Source: Notamacropus eugenii
Lineage: Eukaryota > Chordata > Mammalia > Diprotodontia > Macropodidae
DNA length: 64,000 bases
Reading direction: 5' to 3'
NCBI RefSeq assembly: GCF_028372415.1
Contig: NC_092872.1
Location: forward strand, 518,196,224-518,260,223
Below are positions 55,001 to 64,000 of this stretch, piece by piece. The notes beneath the pieces were generated by a model that worked only from the letters and a program-made list of their open reading frames with translations, was not told where the DNA came from and did not search any database. Every line of letters begins with the position of its first letter. Position 1 is the stretch's first letter. Made by a program: the position numbers and the translations under genes.

Positions 55001-57265
55001 TAATAACAAATTAACCTAAGATAAGCACAAAAGAGGAAAATTTTAAAAATTAGAAGAAAAAAATCTAAAAGCTAATTGTTTAAATATAAGACAAAGTAAG
55101 ATAATGCCATATAGAGATCTTAACCTAGTTTTAAAAAAGGAAATTGCACCAATTAAAGGATCTACCTAGGTTAAAAAACAAACCTGGTTTTAATTTGAAT
55201 GTAAAACAATTTTTTAAAATCCACCTAAAATGTAAATTGTAGGAGAATTCATTCAAAATTTTAAAGACAAATTATTATTTATGTTAAACATATTCAAGAA
55301 AACACTCTACCAAATTTACAGGCCAATGATAATTAAATTTTAAAATCTCAGCAAAAGAAAAACTTATTTTACAAAAGTTGTTTATTCTAGTTGAGTTAAA
55401 TGTAAGGATTTGGTTAATATTAGGAAAACTCGTTAAAAATACCATCCAAAACCATATAATTAATTATATTACTAGATGAAGAAAAGCCATCGACAAGGCA
55501 CAGCTTTAAGTTATGCTAAAAACCTCACCGAACACAGGCATTTTTAATAAGATAAAAATATCTAACTAAAACCCAAAGCTGTATTTATATATGATGAGGA
55601 AATACTAGAAATTTTCCTAATAAATATAGAAGTAAAAGAATGATGCCCCTTTCCTTGCAGTTATTTCACATAGCTATTGAAATGCTATTAACAGCAATAA
55701 GATGTGAAAGAAATTAAACGCCTAAAGATAAACAAAGAATAGACAAACCTTACCTTATTTGCCACTAATATGATTAATGTGTTAGAAAATCCTAGGATAT
55801 ATGTGAAGAAACTAATTGAGACAGGAATTTCAGTGATTCAGTGGGTTACAAAATAAACTTACAAAAATCACTAGCATTTCTATACAGCAATAACAAAATT
55901 CAGGCGGTAATAATAGAAAGGGAAGCTCCACTTAGAATAGCTAGAAAATACATAAATATCTGGGAATAAATCTACTATATATACCTTTATGGATACCATT
56001 ACTCCTTAAGGAAATAAAGATTATCAATAATTTTAGGGATATTCATTGCTCATGACTAGACTGTGCCAATATGATAAAAATGACAGTATTACTGAAATTA
56101 GTTTGCATATTTACTTCTATATCAAACCACTAAGATGATCCTTTGCAAAGCTAGGCAGAATACTTATTAAATTCATTTGTAGAAACATAAAATCTAGACT
56201 ATAAGGGAAAACTGAAAAAACTAGGAATTAATGGGAAGAGTATTTCTAGGTTTCAATTTACAAAACTTTGGTACTGGCTTAAAAAAAACAAACTAGGTTA
56301 CTGGGATAAAGAAAAATAAGAAAAAACTGAATTTAGTATCTGGTGTTGGATAAATTTATGCTAATCAAAGTACAAAAGGAATATGTAACAGCTAGACAAA
56401 ATAATAAAAAAAATTTGGAGGAACAAAAACTGGAATATTAATGGAAATTTTTAAAGGGGGGCTAACACTGTTATTTGGACAAGTATTCTTAGTTTTTTTG
56501 GGGGATCATGGACTTTATTGAATGAACAAAATTAATGCAGCAAAAGGAAATCTACTGGAAATAATATTTCATAAGGGTGTGATAACCAAGATAAAGAGAC
56601 CACAAACAAAAATACAGAAGACCAATAGATAAATAATGAAAGGATATGAACAGTTTCAAAAGAATTGCAATTATGAAGTCATGTGACAATGCTCCCTAAT
56701 AACTAATAAATGAAATGACAAATCAAAGCTCAAAACTGGTAGAAATGACAAAAGATGGGAATAATTAATGTTAATAGTTAATAGGAAGAGATGGATAAAA
56801 CTAATGCCTTGGTGGAGGTGTGAATTGTTTAGACTATTCTGGAAGGCAGTTTGGAATTATGTGGAGAAAAAAAGATTATTGCCTAGTTGGCTCAGAGGTT
56901 CCATTGCTAATCATATACCCTAAGGATGTTAATGAAAAAAGAACTATACCATAGCTTTAATAATACTTTTCGTAGTAGCAGAACTGAAAACAAAGTAGAT
57001 GCCAGTCAAGTGGGGAAATAGCTAACCGAGTTGTGGCTAAATGAATGTCATGGAATATTACTATAGTAGCAGAGAACTGAAAACGAAGTTTATGCCCATC
57101 TGTTGGGGAATGGTTGACCAAGTTGTGGTGTGTGAATATGATGGAATATTACTGTGCAGTGAGAAACTATGAAGCTGATGAATTCAGAGGAAAATGAAAA
57201 GACATGAGGTGATGCAAAGTGAAATAATGAGAACCAGGAGAGCAGGAAGAGCAGTAATAAACACA
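55000..57265 (+). mobile_element. L1 ORF2 relic with 3' end
   Basis: Old, A-rich copy with no open frame. Recognisable marks are 'gaagaaaagccatcgacaag', 'gggttacaaaataaacttac', 'actgtgccaatatgataaaa', 'tgctaatcatataccctaag' and 'ggggaatggttgaccaagtt', in the order of the L1 reverse transcriptase and C-terminus. The 3' part near 57066 carries a tandem duplication. Confidence 0.75.
56975..57156 (+). repeat. 91-bp tandem duplication inside the L1 relic
   Basis: 56975-57065 and 57066-57156 align end to end: both begin GTAGCAGA..ACTGAAAAC and end ATGGAATATTACT. They differ at many sites, so the duplication is old. Confidence 0.75.
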
Positions 57266-58550
57266 AAGGTTAAAATTCATTGTTGTGGAACCATCAGGAC
57301 CAAGCTTGGTGCCCAAGAAGCAGTTCCCTCCTCTTAGCCCATCTCCTTTCTTTGCAGTGGTGTGTTCTCTGGGTATGGAATAGGGAAAGGGACACTGGGA
57401 AGAACAGTTGGAGTAGCCCAAGTATATGTGAAGTAGGTTCTTGCTGGAAAAAAGTTTTGTGGTCATTGAGATAAGTGAAAGAAGAGAGACTGCCAGAGTA
57501 ATAGATCTTATTACTGAAAAAAGACTGTAGAGAAGGTCAATAATTACATGGTTAGATATATCTATTTTCCATGACAACAAACTCTTTGAGAACAATCTGT
57601 ACTCACACTGAGGGAATCTTCAATAAAAGTATGAGAAGGGAACCAGCAAGGAAGTAATTAATGTTTCCTACTTTTCTTATAGATCTTTATTAAAATAGCT
57701 ACAGAAATGTTAGTTAAGTATTAGTGCAAGTACAATATATTGTGCATTGTATTGTACATTGCTATACACACACTAATATTTGCATAGCAAATTTAAGGGA
57801 AGTTATATATTATAACTTACATTTTTTGAGTAACAATGATCCAAGTAGAGATAGATACATTTTCCAATCTTAATAATTTTTTCTTTAAAATTTTTTAAAA
57901 AGACATAGTTCTGCTTTTTTTTTTAATATTAGAGTCATTCTGGATTTACTACATTCATCCTCCCACTCTCACTTCTAACCAAAGAGACCTTCCTTATCAG
58001 TTAATCAAAGTTAATCAACATAATGACAAAGGATTACAGGGGATCACACTTTTTATAGGCACATGTACTAGACTGAAAAGTGCAAAAGATGTACAATTCC
58101 ACTGTCCTAAATGTTCAGGAATTTGGTATATAAGCAAAACATTGCCTTAAAGGGTTTCCATCCAACAAAGTATCTTTCCCATATTAATATCAGGAGATTT
58201 CTTGAATCGTGTAATAGTAACAATAACTCTGTTTGACCCTGTGATTATAATTACCAAGTGAAACATAAAAACATGGGGACATATGCTTGCCAAAGGTGTT
58301 TGCCACTATTATTTCAGATGTCTAGCTCATAGTCCAAATTGAAGGAGTCTCTCTGTAGGGTGGGAGTGCCTACAGATGCTCTTGTTTATGGGTGGAATTC
58401 TGCTGATTAACATCAAGCCTCAGCACTTTGTAGAGCCTCTTAAATGAGAGCCACAACAACTTAAAAGTGTTTGGCTTGGCTATCTACACTGTCAAAGCCC
58501 AGTAGTAAGCCTAGTAACTGGATCAGACCGTGCAGTTGGATAGATCACCC
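57265..58550. other. intron 1, AT-rich, nothing clear
   Basis: No gene or assignable repeat. Short open frames have no recognisable features. Confidence 0.35.
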
Positions 58551-59060
58551 AGGGTCAGTTTTAGTATGCATATCTTGGACAGAAGCTGCTTCTGTGCAGT
58601 ATGTTGGGTTCAGAATTGAAAATGGGAGGAGGAAGAGAAGGAGGGTAGACTAGACTGCCTTTGGAAAATTGTTCCGTACTTCTAATAACCCCAATTTTCT
58701 CCCTAAAAAAGACCCTTTTTTTTTTTTTAACGTTAGTATTCTTCTGATGATGCTGTGTGGCTGGAAGTCATAGAATATCACCATCTCTAAAGAATTAAAG
58801 TTGGGGGTTACCCAGAGAACAATGGGGAAGGCACATAGTGGGGATGAGTAGATGGAAACACATACCAGTAATGAATTATGCAGCAGTGGTGGTATAAAAG
58901 ATGTCCTCAGAGAGTTATATGATTGAAAAAGGAGATGGACTGCATACAGAACGAGAGCTAGGATTGATAGACCACCTACTCTCCATTACTTATCCATGCA
59001 ACATTAAGAGGTCTTTAGGAGGCATTTCAGGATGTTTGTGATGGATATATCAGAGGAGAC
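58550..59060 (+). mobile_element. second RTE-like LINE relic, C-terminal part
   Basis: Frames at 58560-58670 read YAYLGQK and, after a shift, RIENGRRKRRRVD followed by TAFGKL. From 58740 one frame reads KELKLGVTQRTMGRHIVGMSR and later YPCNIKRSLGG. These are in the order of a reverse-transcriptase C-terminus (YVYLGQ...RRRRAGWTAFGK...LxVTQRAMERRMVG...). It is a different family from the element at 17500-18437. Several frameshifts and stops are present. Confidence 0.65.
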
Positions 59061-59309
59061 TTAGGAAGACTTAGGAAAAAAAAGATACGAATGTATTGCA
59101 TATCATTTGGAGTCATTGGAGTACCATGAGATCATTGGGTTTAATGAAATCAAAGATCTAATGAAGTGTTAAAGTGCAGTTGTTGGAAATCACTCTGCCT
59201 CAGTTTCTTCTTCAGCAAAAATGGGACCTTGATCGATCACCAAATGATCAATTTGTCTAGTACCAGGTATGTCCAAAGCTCAATGGTGGATGTTGTTTGT
59301 GGTTTTGTG

Positions 59310-59430
59310 GAAAGAGCACAGCCTGTGGACCCAAGTAAGCTCTTTGTTGGTGTTCCAGCTTGGACATTCAACAGTTTCTCCATTTCACAAATGGGGATTC
59401 TAGTACTTGCACTACCTGTCTCAGAACTTT
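59310..59430 (+). repeat. MIR-like fragment
   Basis: 'gtggaaagagcacagcctgt' and 'ctccatttcacaaatgggga'. Confidence 0.45.
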
Positions 59431-59623
59431 TGTGAGGAAAACTCTTTCAAAAAAGTTTTTTTTTTCGATCAGCAAAATTCTGCCTTCCAACTTTCCCTCC
59501 CATCCCTCTTGAGAACAAGAAAAAAACACAACCTATTTATATGTCATCAAGCATCCTAAGTCTTCCTTTGCCTTTAACCTATTGTTGTCGCTGTATAAAT
59601 TGTTTGAGGAAAGTACTCTGTAA

Positions 59624-59760
59624 ATCTCTCTCTCATATATATATATATTATATATTAATACAAAATTGTATTAATATACACATATGCACATACATATACA
59701 CACCTACATACACATACATATGCACATACACGTACACACACATACACACATACACACATA
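59624..59760 (+). repeat. TA/CA-rich microsatellite with a palindrome
   Basis: 'ctctcatatatatatata' leads into CATA/CACA repeats. Within it 59651-59678 is a perfect palindrome with 13-bp arms (TATATTAATACAA) around a 2-base centre. Confidence 0.85.
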
Positions 59761-59829
59761 GTCATTTTTATTGCCTTTGTATATGATTGCTGCCCTTGGA
59801 GGGCTTATAGTTTGATAGCCATATTGGGA

Positions 59830-60085
59830 ATGTTTTCCCTTCCAACTTTAGACTCCTTGGCTCCTTTGGCTCAATGATTGTCTCCTGGTCCCTTCAGTTG
59901 TTAATGACGTTCCTGCTAAAGTTACTTTCCACCCACTCTGTATTTCTCTAATGTTCTGATTTATAGATGTTATAGATGTCACTCATTAGAATGTAAGCTG
60001 TTACAGGAAGGGATAGTTTTCCCAGGGCTTAGCATAGTGCCTGACTATATTTAAGTGCCTAATAAATGCTTGTTTATTGATTATT
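59830..60085 (+). repeat. L2 3' end
   Basis: 'gaatgtaagctgttacagga', 'agcatagtgcctgactatat' and 'gtgcctaataaatgcttgtt'. Confidence 0.7.
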
Positions 60086-60099
60086 GATTTATTGAAGCG

Positions 60100-60715
60100 G
60101 AATTGCCTCATCAAAGATCAGAGAATGGAGTATGACACCTTACAAAGCATGGTATCTCGAGGGCATTTATGGGTGGAACTGATGGGAGAATAATAAATTG
60201 AGAATGGAATGGATTTATCCAAATTTCTATACAAATCTGTTCCTTGACAATGGAACCCCCAGGCTTGGATTCCTAACCTTTCAGGCTTTGTTAGGATTTG
60301 GAAGTTAGAAATTAAAATTAAAACAAAAGAGGGAAGAGAAGTTATATTGAACAAAGAAAAGAGAGGAAATTGGTAGATATAGGAAGAGAAGGTATGAAAA
60401 GAATGGGACAAATCACAACATTAATACCCCCAAAAGTGTGTGGGGTTCTCAATAATTACCAGTCTGTGTCCATACTTAAAGGAAAATAGGGCCACACTGG
60501 GGAGGTTTGCAGTGGCATGTTTGACCCCTCTGCTTTGTAGTATATTTTTTTAATAGTGTATTTTCAGCATGACATGTGCGATATCCCGGAAATACATACT
60601 TAGAAAAGGGGTAGTCTGTTCATGCAAGAGGAAGTCCTAGAGCATTGAAGGTATTATCTACAGAGAATCTTTGGGAGATAGATCAGGGCCAAGGATCACG
60701 CAGGATGAAAACCCC
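60100..60715. other. intron 1, nothing clear
   Basis: No repeat or exon recognised. Confidence 0.35.
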
Positions 60716-60719
60716 CTTC

Positions 60720-60850
60720 TAATATTTATTTTCTCTGCCCTCCAATGATTCACTTAACGTCACTGGGCCTCAGTTTCTTCATCTCTTTAATAAGGAGATT
60801 AGACTAGAGGGCATCTGAGGTCCCTTCTAATCTAAATCTGTATTCTTTGA
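60720..60850 (+). repeat. MIR3-type fragment
   Basis: 'tgggcctcagtttcttcatc' and 'gaggtcccttctaatctaaa'. Confidence 0.6.
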
Positions 60851-61164
60851 ACCCATGGTACATCCATGGAGAGAATACTGACAACAATAACATTTTTGGT
60901 GTGCTTTTGAAAAAATGAACTTAAAAATCTACTTCCAGTGTCTCCTGGGAATAATTGGATACATTTCAGCTGGCTTGGTTATTAAAACTTTTTTGCCTCT
61001 GGGTCTTTGTTACTTATATAAGCTAATGCCAGATTTTAAATACAGAATATACAAATATTAGTCATCCTCTCCAATTTTGGTTTACTTCTAGAAATTCTGT
61101 ACACAATCAGCATTTGATTATTGCACCAGATTTGTAAAAAAATTGCACATTTTTTGAATGGTAA

Positions 61165-61310
61165 GATAGCAAGTCATTTAACCTCTGTTTGCCTTTGTCC
61201 ACTGGAGAAGGAAGTGGCAAACCACTTCAGTATCTTTGCCAAGAAAACCCCATGGATCGTGTGGTCCATGGGGTTATGAAGAATCAGATATGACTAAATG
61301 ACTGAACTAC
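61165..61310 (+). mobile_element. MAR1-type SINE 3' part
   Basis: 'gaaggaagtggcaaaccact', 'tttgccaagaaaaccccatg' and 'gaatcagatatgactaaatg'. A short self-complementary stretch 'ccccatggatcgtgtggtcc' disturbs the tail. Confidence 0.75.
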
Positions 61311-61439
61311 GACAAAGCTAATAAATTCATTAACAAGATATAGAGGATGAAAAAAAATTTTTAAATTAGGTGGAGTAATGAATTAAAGTGATCCAACAAG
61401 ATAGATAGTGGTAACTGGGAGAACTAGATTTGGATTCAG

Positions 61440-61895
61440 ACTTTTGTCCAAATTCCTGCTCCAATGCCCACCTGCCTTTCTTTTCCAAATTGCACATCAT
61501 TCCCCCTTTTCTGCGCTTTGTGGTCCAGTTAAACTTGGCTTCTCATTGTTCCTCTATTTCTAGTCTTTTCCATTGACTGAAGTATTGTGTCTAGAAAGCT
61601 CTCCCACCTCATTCCTTCTCGTCTTAGAATCCCTTATTTCAAAGCTCTGCTTAGGTGCCACTTTGTACATGAAGCTTTTTCTTATCCCTTTACCTGCCCC
61701 TCCCCCCTTTTTACTGGCTATTTTATTTTACATATATTTTATATATTCTCATTTATGTACATAAAGTCTCCCTCAATAAAGCACAAGCTCCCTGAGAGCT
61801 GGGGCATTTTCGTTTTTGTCTTTGTTTCCCTGATGCCTAGTATAGTCACCTGATGGCTTGGTAAACACTTGTTGACTGATTGATACGATCTTGGA
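61440..61895 (+). mobile_element. L2 LINE 3' part
   Basis: 'attgcacatcattccccctt', 'aaagctctgcttaggtgcca', 'agcacaagctccctgagagc' and 'cttgttgactgattgat'. Confidence 0.75.
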
Positions 61896-61899
61896 CAAA

Positions 61900-62815
61900 T
61901 CAGTACATCACTCTGTGGCCTCAGTGTTTTCCTCATGCACTGAATTTAAATAGTCTTTCAGATCTCTCCTCACTCTAAATCCTGTGATGCTATGCTAAGA
62001 AAGAAGCCATCTGCTGATGCTAAAATGAAAATTACTGTCAAGCACTTTAGAAGGTACACTAATGTTGTTCCCAATAACAAAACACAGGGTTATAAGAGAG
62101 TCGCATCCTTCTCACTAAGTAAATTATTTGTAACATTGTTCATTCAGAATAAAACAAATGAAAATATGAGAGGCTTTTTTGGACCACTCTATCGTACTTC
62201 CTTGATTTTATTGGTGTGGGCAGACCCTCTATTACTGTAGATTGTGGTCCCCATCTGTTTAGTAGAAGGTCTTTGTGAGTTTCTGTGGCCAAAAAATTTG
62301 ATTGGCTGACTGCCACCATTTTGGTGAAAAGCTTCTCTGGACTTAACTTGGCTGATCCTTGGATGACAGAATCCATTACTGGAACTGAACTCAGAGCTGG
62401 GCTTGGTTGGTCTTCCCCAAACTTAAGCTCTCCAAATTCAACTTTCACTTAGCTCAGGATCACTTCTGTGTACCCTTCCATGAGCCACCGGAGGAGGAAG
62501 TTGTCAGTGGAGCACTGTTAAGAGACCAGGCAATTAAAAGGAATCATTAGAAAAGATTGTGCAACAAGAGTCCTGCTGCAGTTTTGTTCAAGTGAAGGCT
62601 TCTGCTGCTGAAAAAGGTCTTCTGTTTGAGCACCATTAGACTCCAGTGGTGCCCAGAGGAAGGAAAAGGATGGCACACTGTGAAGAATTTTGATTTTATA
62701 CCTACTTATACCTGTTTATACCTTTTATACCTACACAGTAACATCTTTGAATATCATTTCTGAGGTGGCCCAGGGGAGGGGACTTCATTTGACATTTCTA
62801 AAATGGGACTGTTAA
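61900..62815. other. intron 1, nothing clear
   Basis: A MIR3-tail trace lies near 61940-61990. Otherwise unassigned. The minus-strand 102-residue frame at 62140-62448 has no recognisable features. Confidence 0.35.
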
Positions 62816-62990
62816 TATTTATCATGGATCTTTTGGCAGTCTGAAGCCTATGAACTCCTCAGAATAATGTTTTTAAATACATAACATTACAAAGAAAGCC
62901 TGTTATATTGAAATAATTATAAAAATCTGTTTTTTAAAAAAAAGTTCTCAGACCCTGAAGTGCTTATTCCAAAGAATGCCAGTTAATCAT
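62815..62990 (-). repeat. unnamed repeat D, copy 7
   Basis: 'atggatcttttggcagtctg', 'agaataatgtttttaaatac' and 'gttctcagaccctgaagtgc'. Confidence 0.6.
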
Positions 62991-63120
62991 TCATTCATTT
63001 AACACATATTGAGGGTCTATTGTTTGTGTATATCACTAGGGCAACAGAAAATTTAGGTAAGTAATGAGTCTCTCATAAAACTTGCAGCCTAGTAGGGAAA
63101 CTCTGGTTACTGTAATGTAC
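62990..63120 (+). repeat. unnamed dispersed repeat ('catttaacacatattgaggg' family)
   Basis: 'cattcatttaacacatattg' and 'aaacttgcagcctagtaggg' match the family at 2210-2345. Confidence 0.45.
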
Positions 63121-63344
63121 AGTTGCATTTCAATAGGAAATTGTGGGTAGGGATATTGGGATGAGAGGCTGTGGAACCATCAGCTCAGTAGATCTGTAGA
63201 GCACTCTTCTTCCAGTTCCCATGGCTATGAAGTATTAACCCTCCAACTAGGGGATGTACTAATAATTAGAAATCAGATTGGAGCCCTGGAGTAAGGGTTT
63301 TAGACAGCCAGGACTCAACTGGGGTGGCATTGATTGTCCCCTGG

Positions 63345-63735
63345 GCCTGGAATGGGTTCCTTCAGCCACTCTGCCTTTTAATTTCCTTTTCTAGGGAACC
63401 TTTTCCTGGTCTCTCCAGCTGTGATCGTTTTCACTTCTGAGGTTGTCTCCAATTTATCCTGTATATTTCTTTTTTTAAAAATTAATTTATTTGTTTTCAG
63501 TTTTCAACAGTCCCTTCCATAAATCTTAGATTTTCTCCCCCTTCTTCCCCTGCTCCCCAAGACGGCATGTATATTTCTTCTACGTCTGTAGTAACGTGTA
63601 TCCCTCATTTGAATGTGAGCTCCTTGAGGGTAGAAACTAGTTTTTTTCCTTTTTTCCCCGAGTGCTCAACAAAATGCCTGGCATATTCTACACTTTATTC
63701 ATGTTTTTTGAGTAATTGATTGGGTGGCTGAGGTG
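63345..63735 (+). mobile_element. L2 LINE 3' part split by an L1 insertion
   Basis: 'tctccaatttatcctgtata' before and 'gaatgtgagctccttgaggg' after the L1 piece are consecutive in L2. It ends near 'tgcctggcatattctacact'. Confidence 0.8.
63460..63579 (-). mobile_element. short L1 3' end with 12-bp target-site duplication
   Basis: TGTATATTTCTT at 63460-63471 is repeated exactly at 63568-63579. The 96 bases between are the antisense L1 3' end ('tttgttttcagttttcaaca', 'ctgctccccaagacggca') with its poly(A) side at the left. A severely 5'-truncated L1 inserted into L2. Confidence 0.85.
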
Positions 63736-63784
63736 TTAGACATGGCAGGGAGATGTTGAAAACAGGGAACAGGAATACTAATTC

Positions 63785-63975
63785 TTTTTGTGTTTTTTGA
63801 CTTAATTTAACAGACTTAACAGACTCCAGCAAACATGAGTATTTCCATATGCAGAGAACAGAAAAAGAGGATTATATATGAAGCTGTGAATCTACATTAC
63901 ATAGTTTTTTTTAATAGTATATAATCCCATTCAGCAAGTTAGTTCAAAGCTGTCCTGCTTAGACTGCCAAGGGGT
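63785..63975 (+). repeat. unnamed repeat X, copy 2
   Basis: Motifs shared with 8015-8215 in the same order: 'aaacatgagtatttccatat', 'agaacagaaaaag', 'tatatatgaagctgtga', 'tagtatataat' and 'caaagctgtcctgctt'. Confidence 0.55.
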
Positions 63976-64000
63976 TAGAGAAGAGATTAGGCAGGAAACA

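Overview
The window is mammalian nuclear DNA, almost certainly from a marsupial. It contains many tRNA-headed SINEs of the 'gggcagctaggtggc' type, MAR1-like CORE-SINEs with an RTE-type tail, RTE-like LINEs, marsupial-type L1, and abundant old MIR and L2 copies. CpG is depleted except at two islands. I cannot tell American from Australian marsupials by eye. There are no prokaryotic features, CRISPR arrays, rRNA genes or free-standing tRNA genes.

The only protein-coding gene I can support is the first coding exon of PREX1, the PIP3- and G-beta-gamma-dependent Rac exchange factor, at 29951-30184 on the + strand. It encodes a low-complexity N-terminal tail and the start of the DH (Rho-GEF) domain. 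It sits in a CpG island of about 29150-30650 that holds the promoter, the 5' UTR with two short upstream ORFs, and the start of intron 1. Everything from 30185 to the end is best read as PREX1 intron 1, because no later PREX1 exon was found.

Positions 1 to about 29100 are upstream intergenic sequence. The main non-repeat feature there is a small CpG-rich island at about 11540-12345. On the minus strand it has a CCAAT box, a TATA-like element and a consensus splice donor in a plausible order, so it may be the promoter of an undescribed minus-strand RNA.

The rest is repeat history. (a) An RTE-like LINE at 17500-18437 has the exact architecture of a twin-primed (5'-inverted) insertion and sits inside an older L2. 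(b) An L1 3' end with its poly(A) is joined tail-to-head to another L1 5' end at 5746/5747. (c) There are L2 copies with recognisable reverse-transcriptase peptides at 27540-28800 and 48745-49150. (d) A decayed L1 ORF2 lies at 55000-57265. (e) A second, different RTE-like relic lies at 58550-59060. (f) Young-looking insertions have perfect 12-bp target-site duplications at 22714-22956 and 63460-63579. Several dispersed families recur that I could not name; their copies are listed so that they can be checked.

No novel multi-gene system is present. The most interesting items are the minus-strand CpG island, the twin-primed LINE, the tail-to-head L1 joint, the PREX1 promoter and 5' UTR layout, and the unnamed repeat families.
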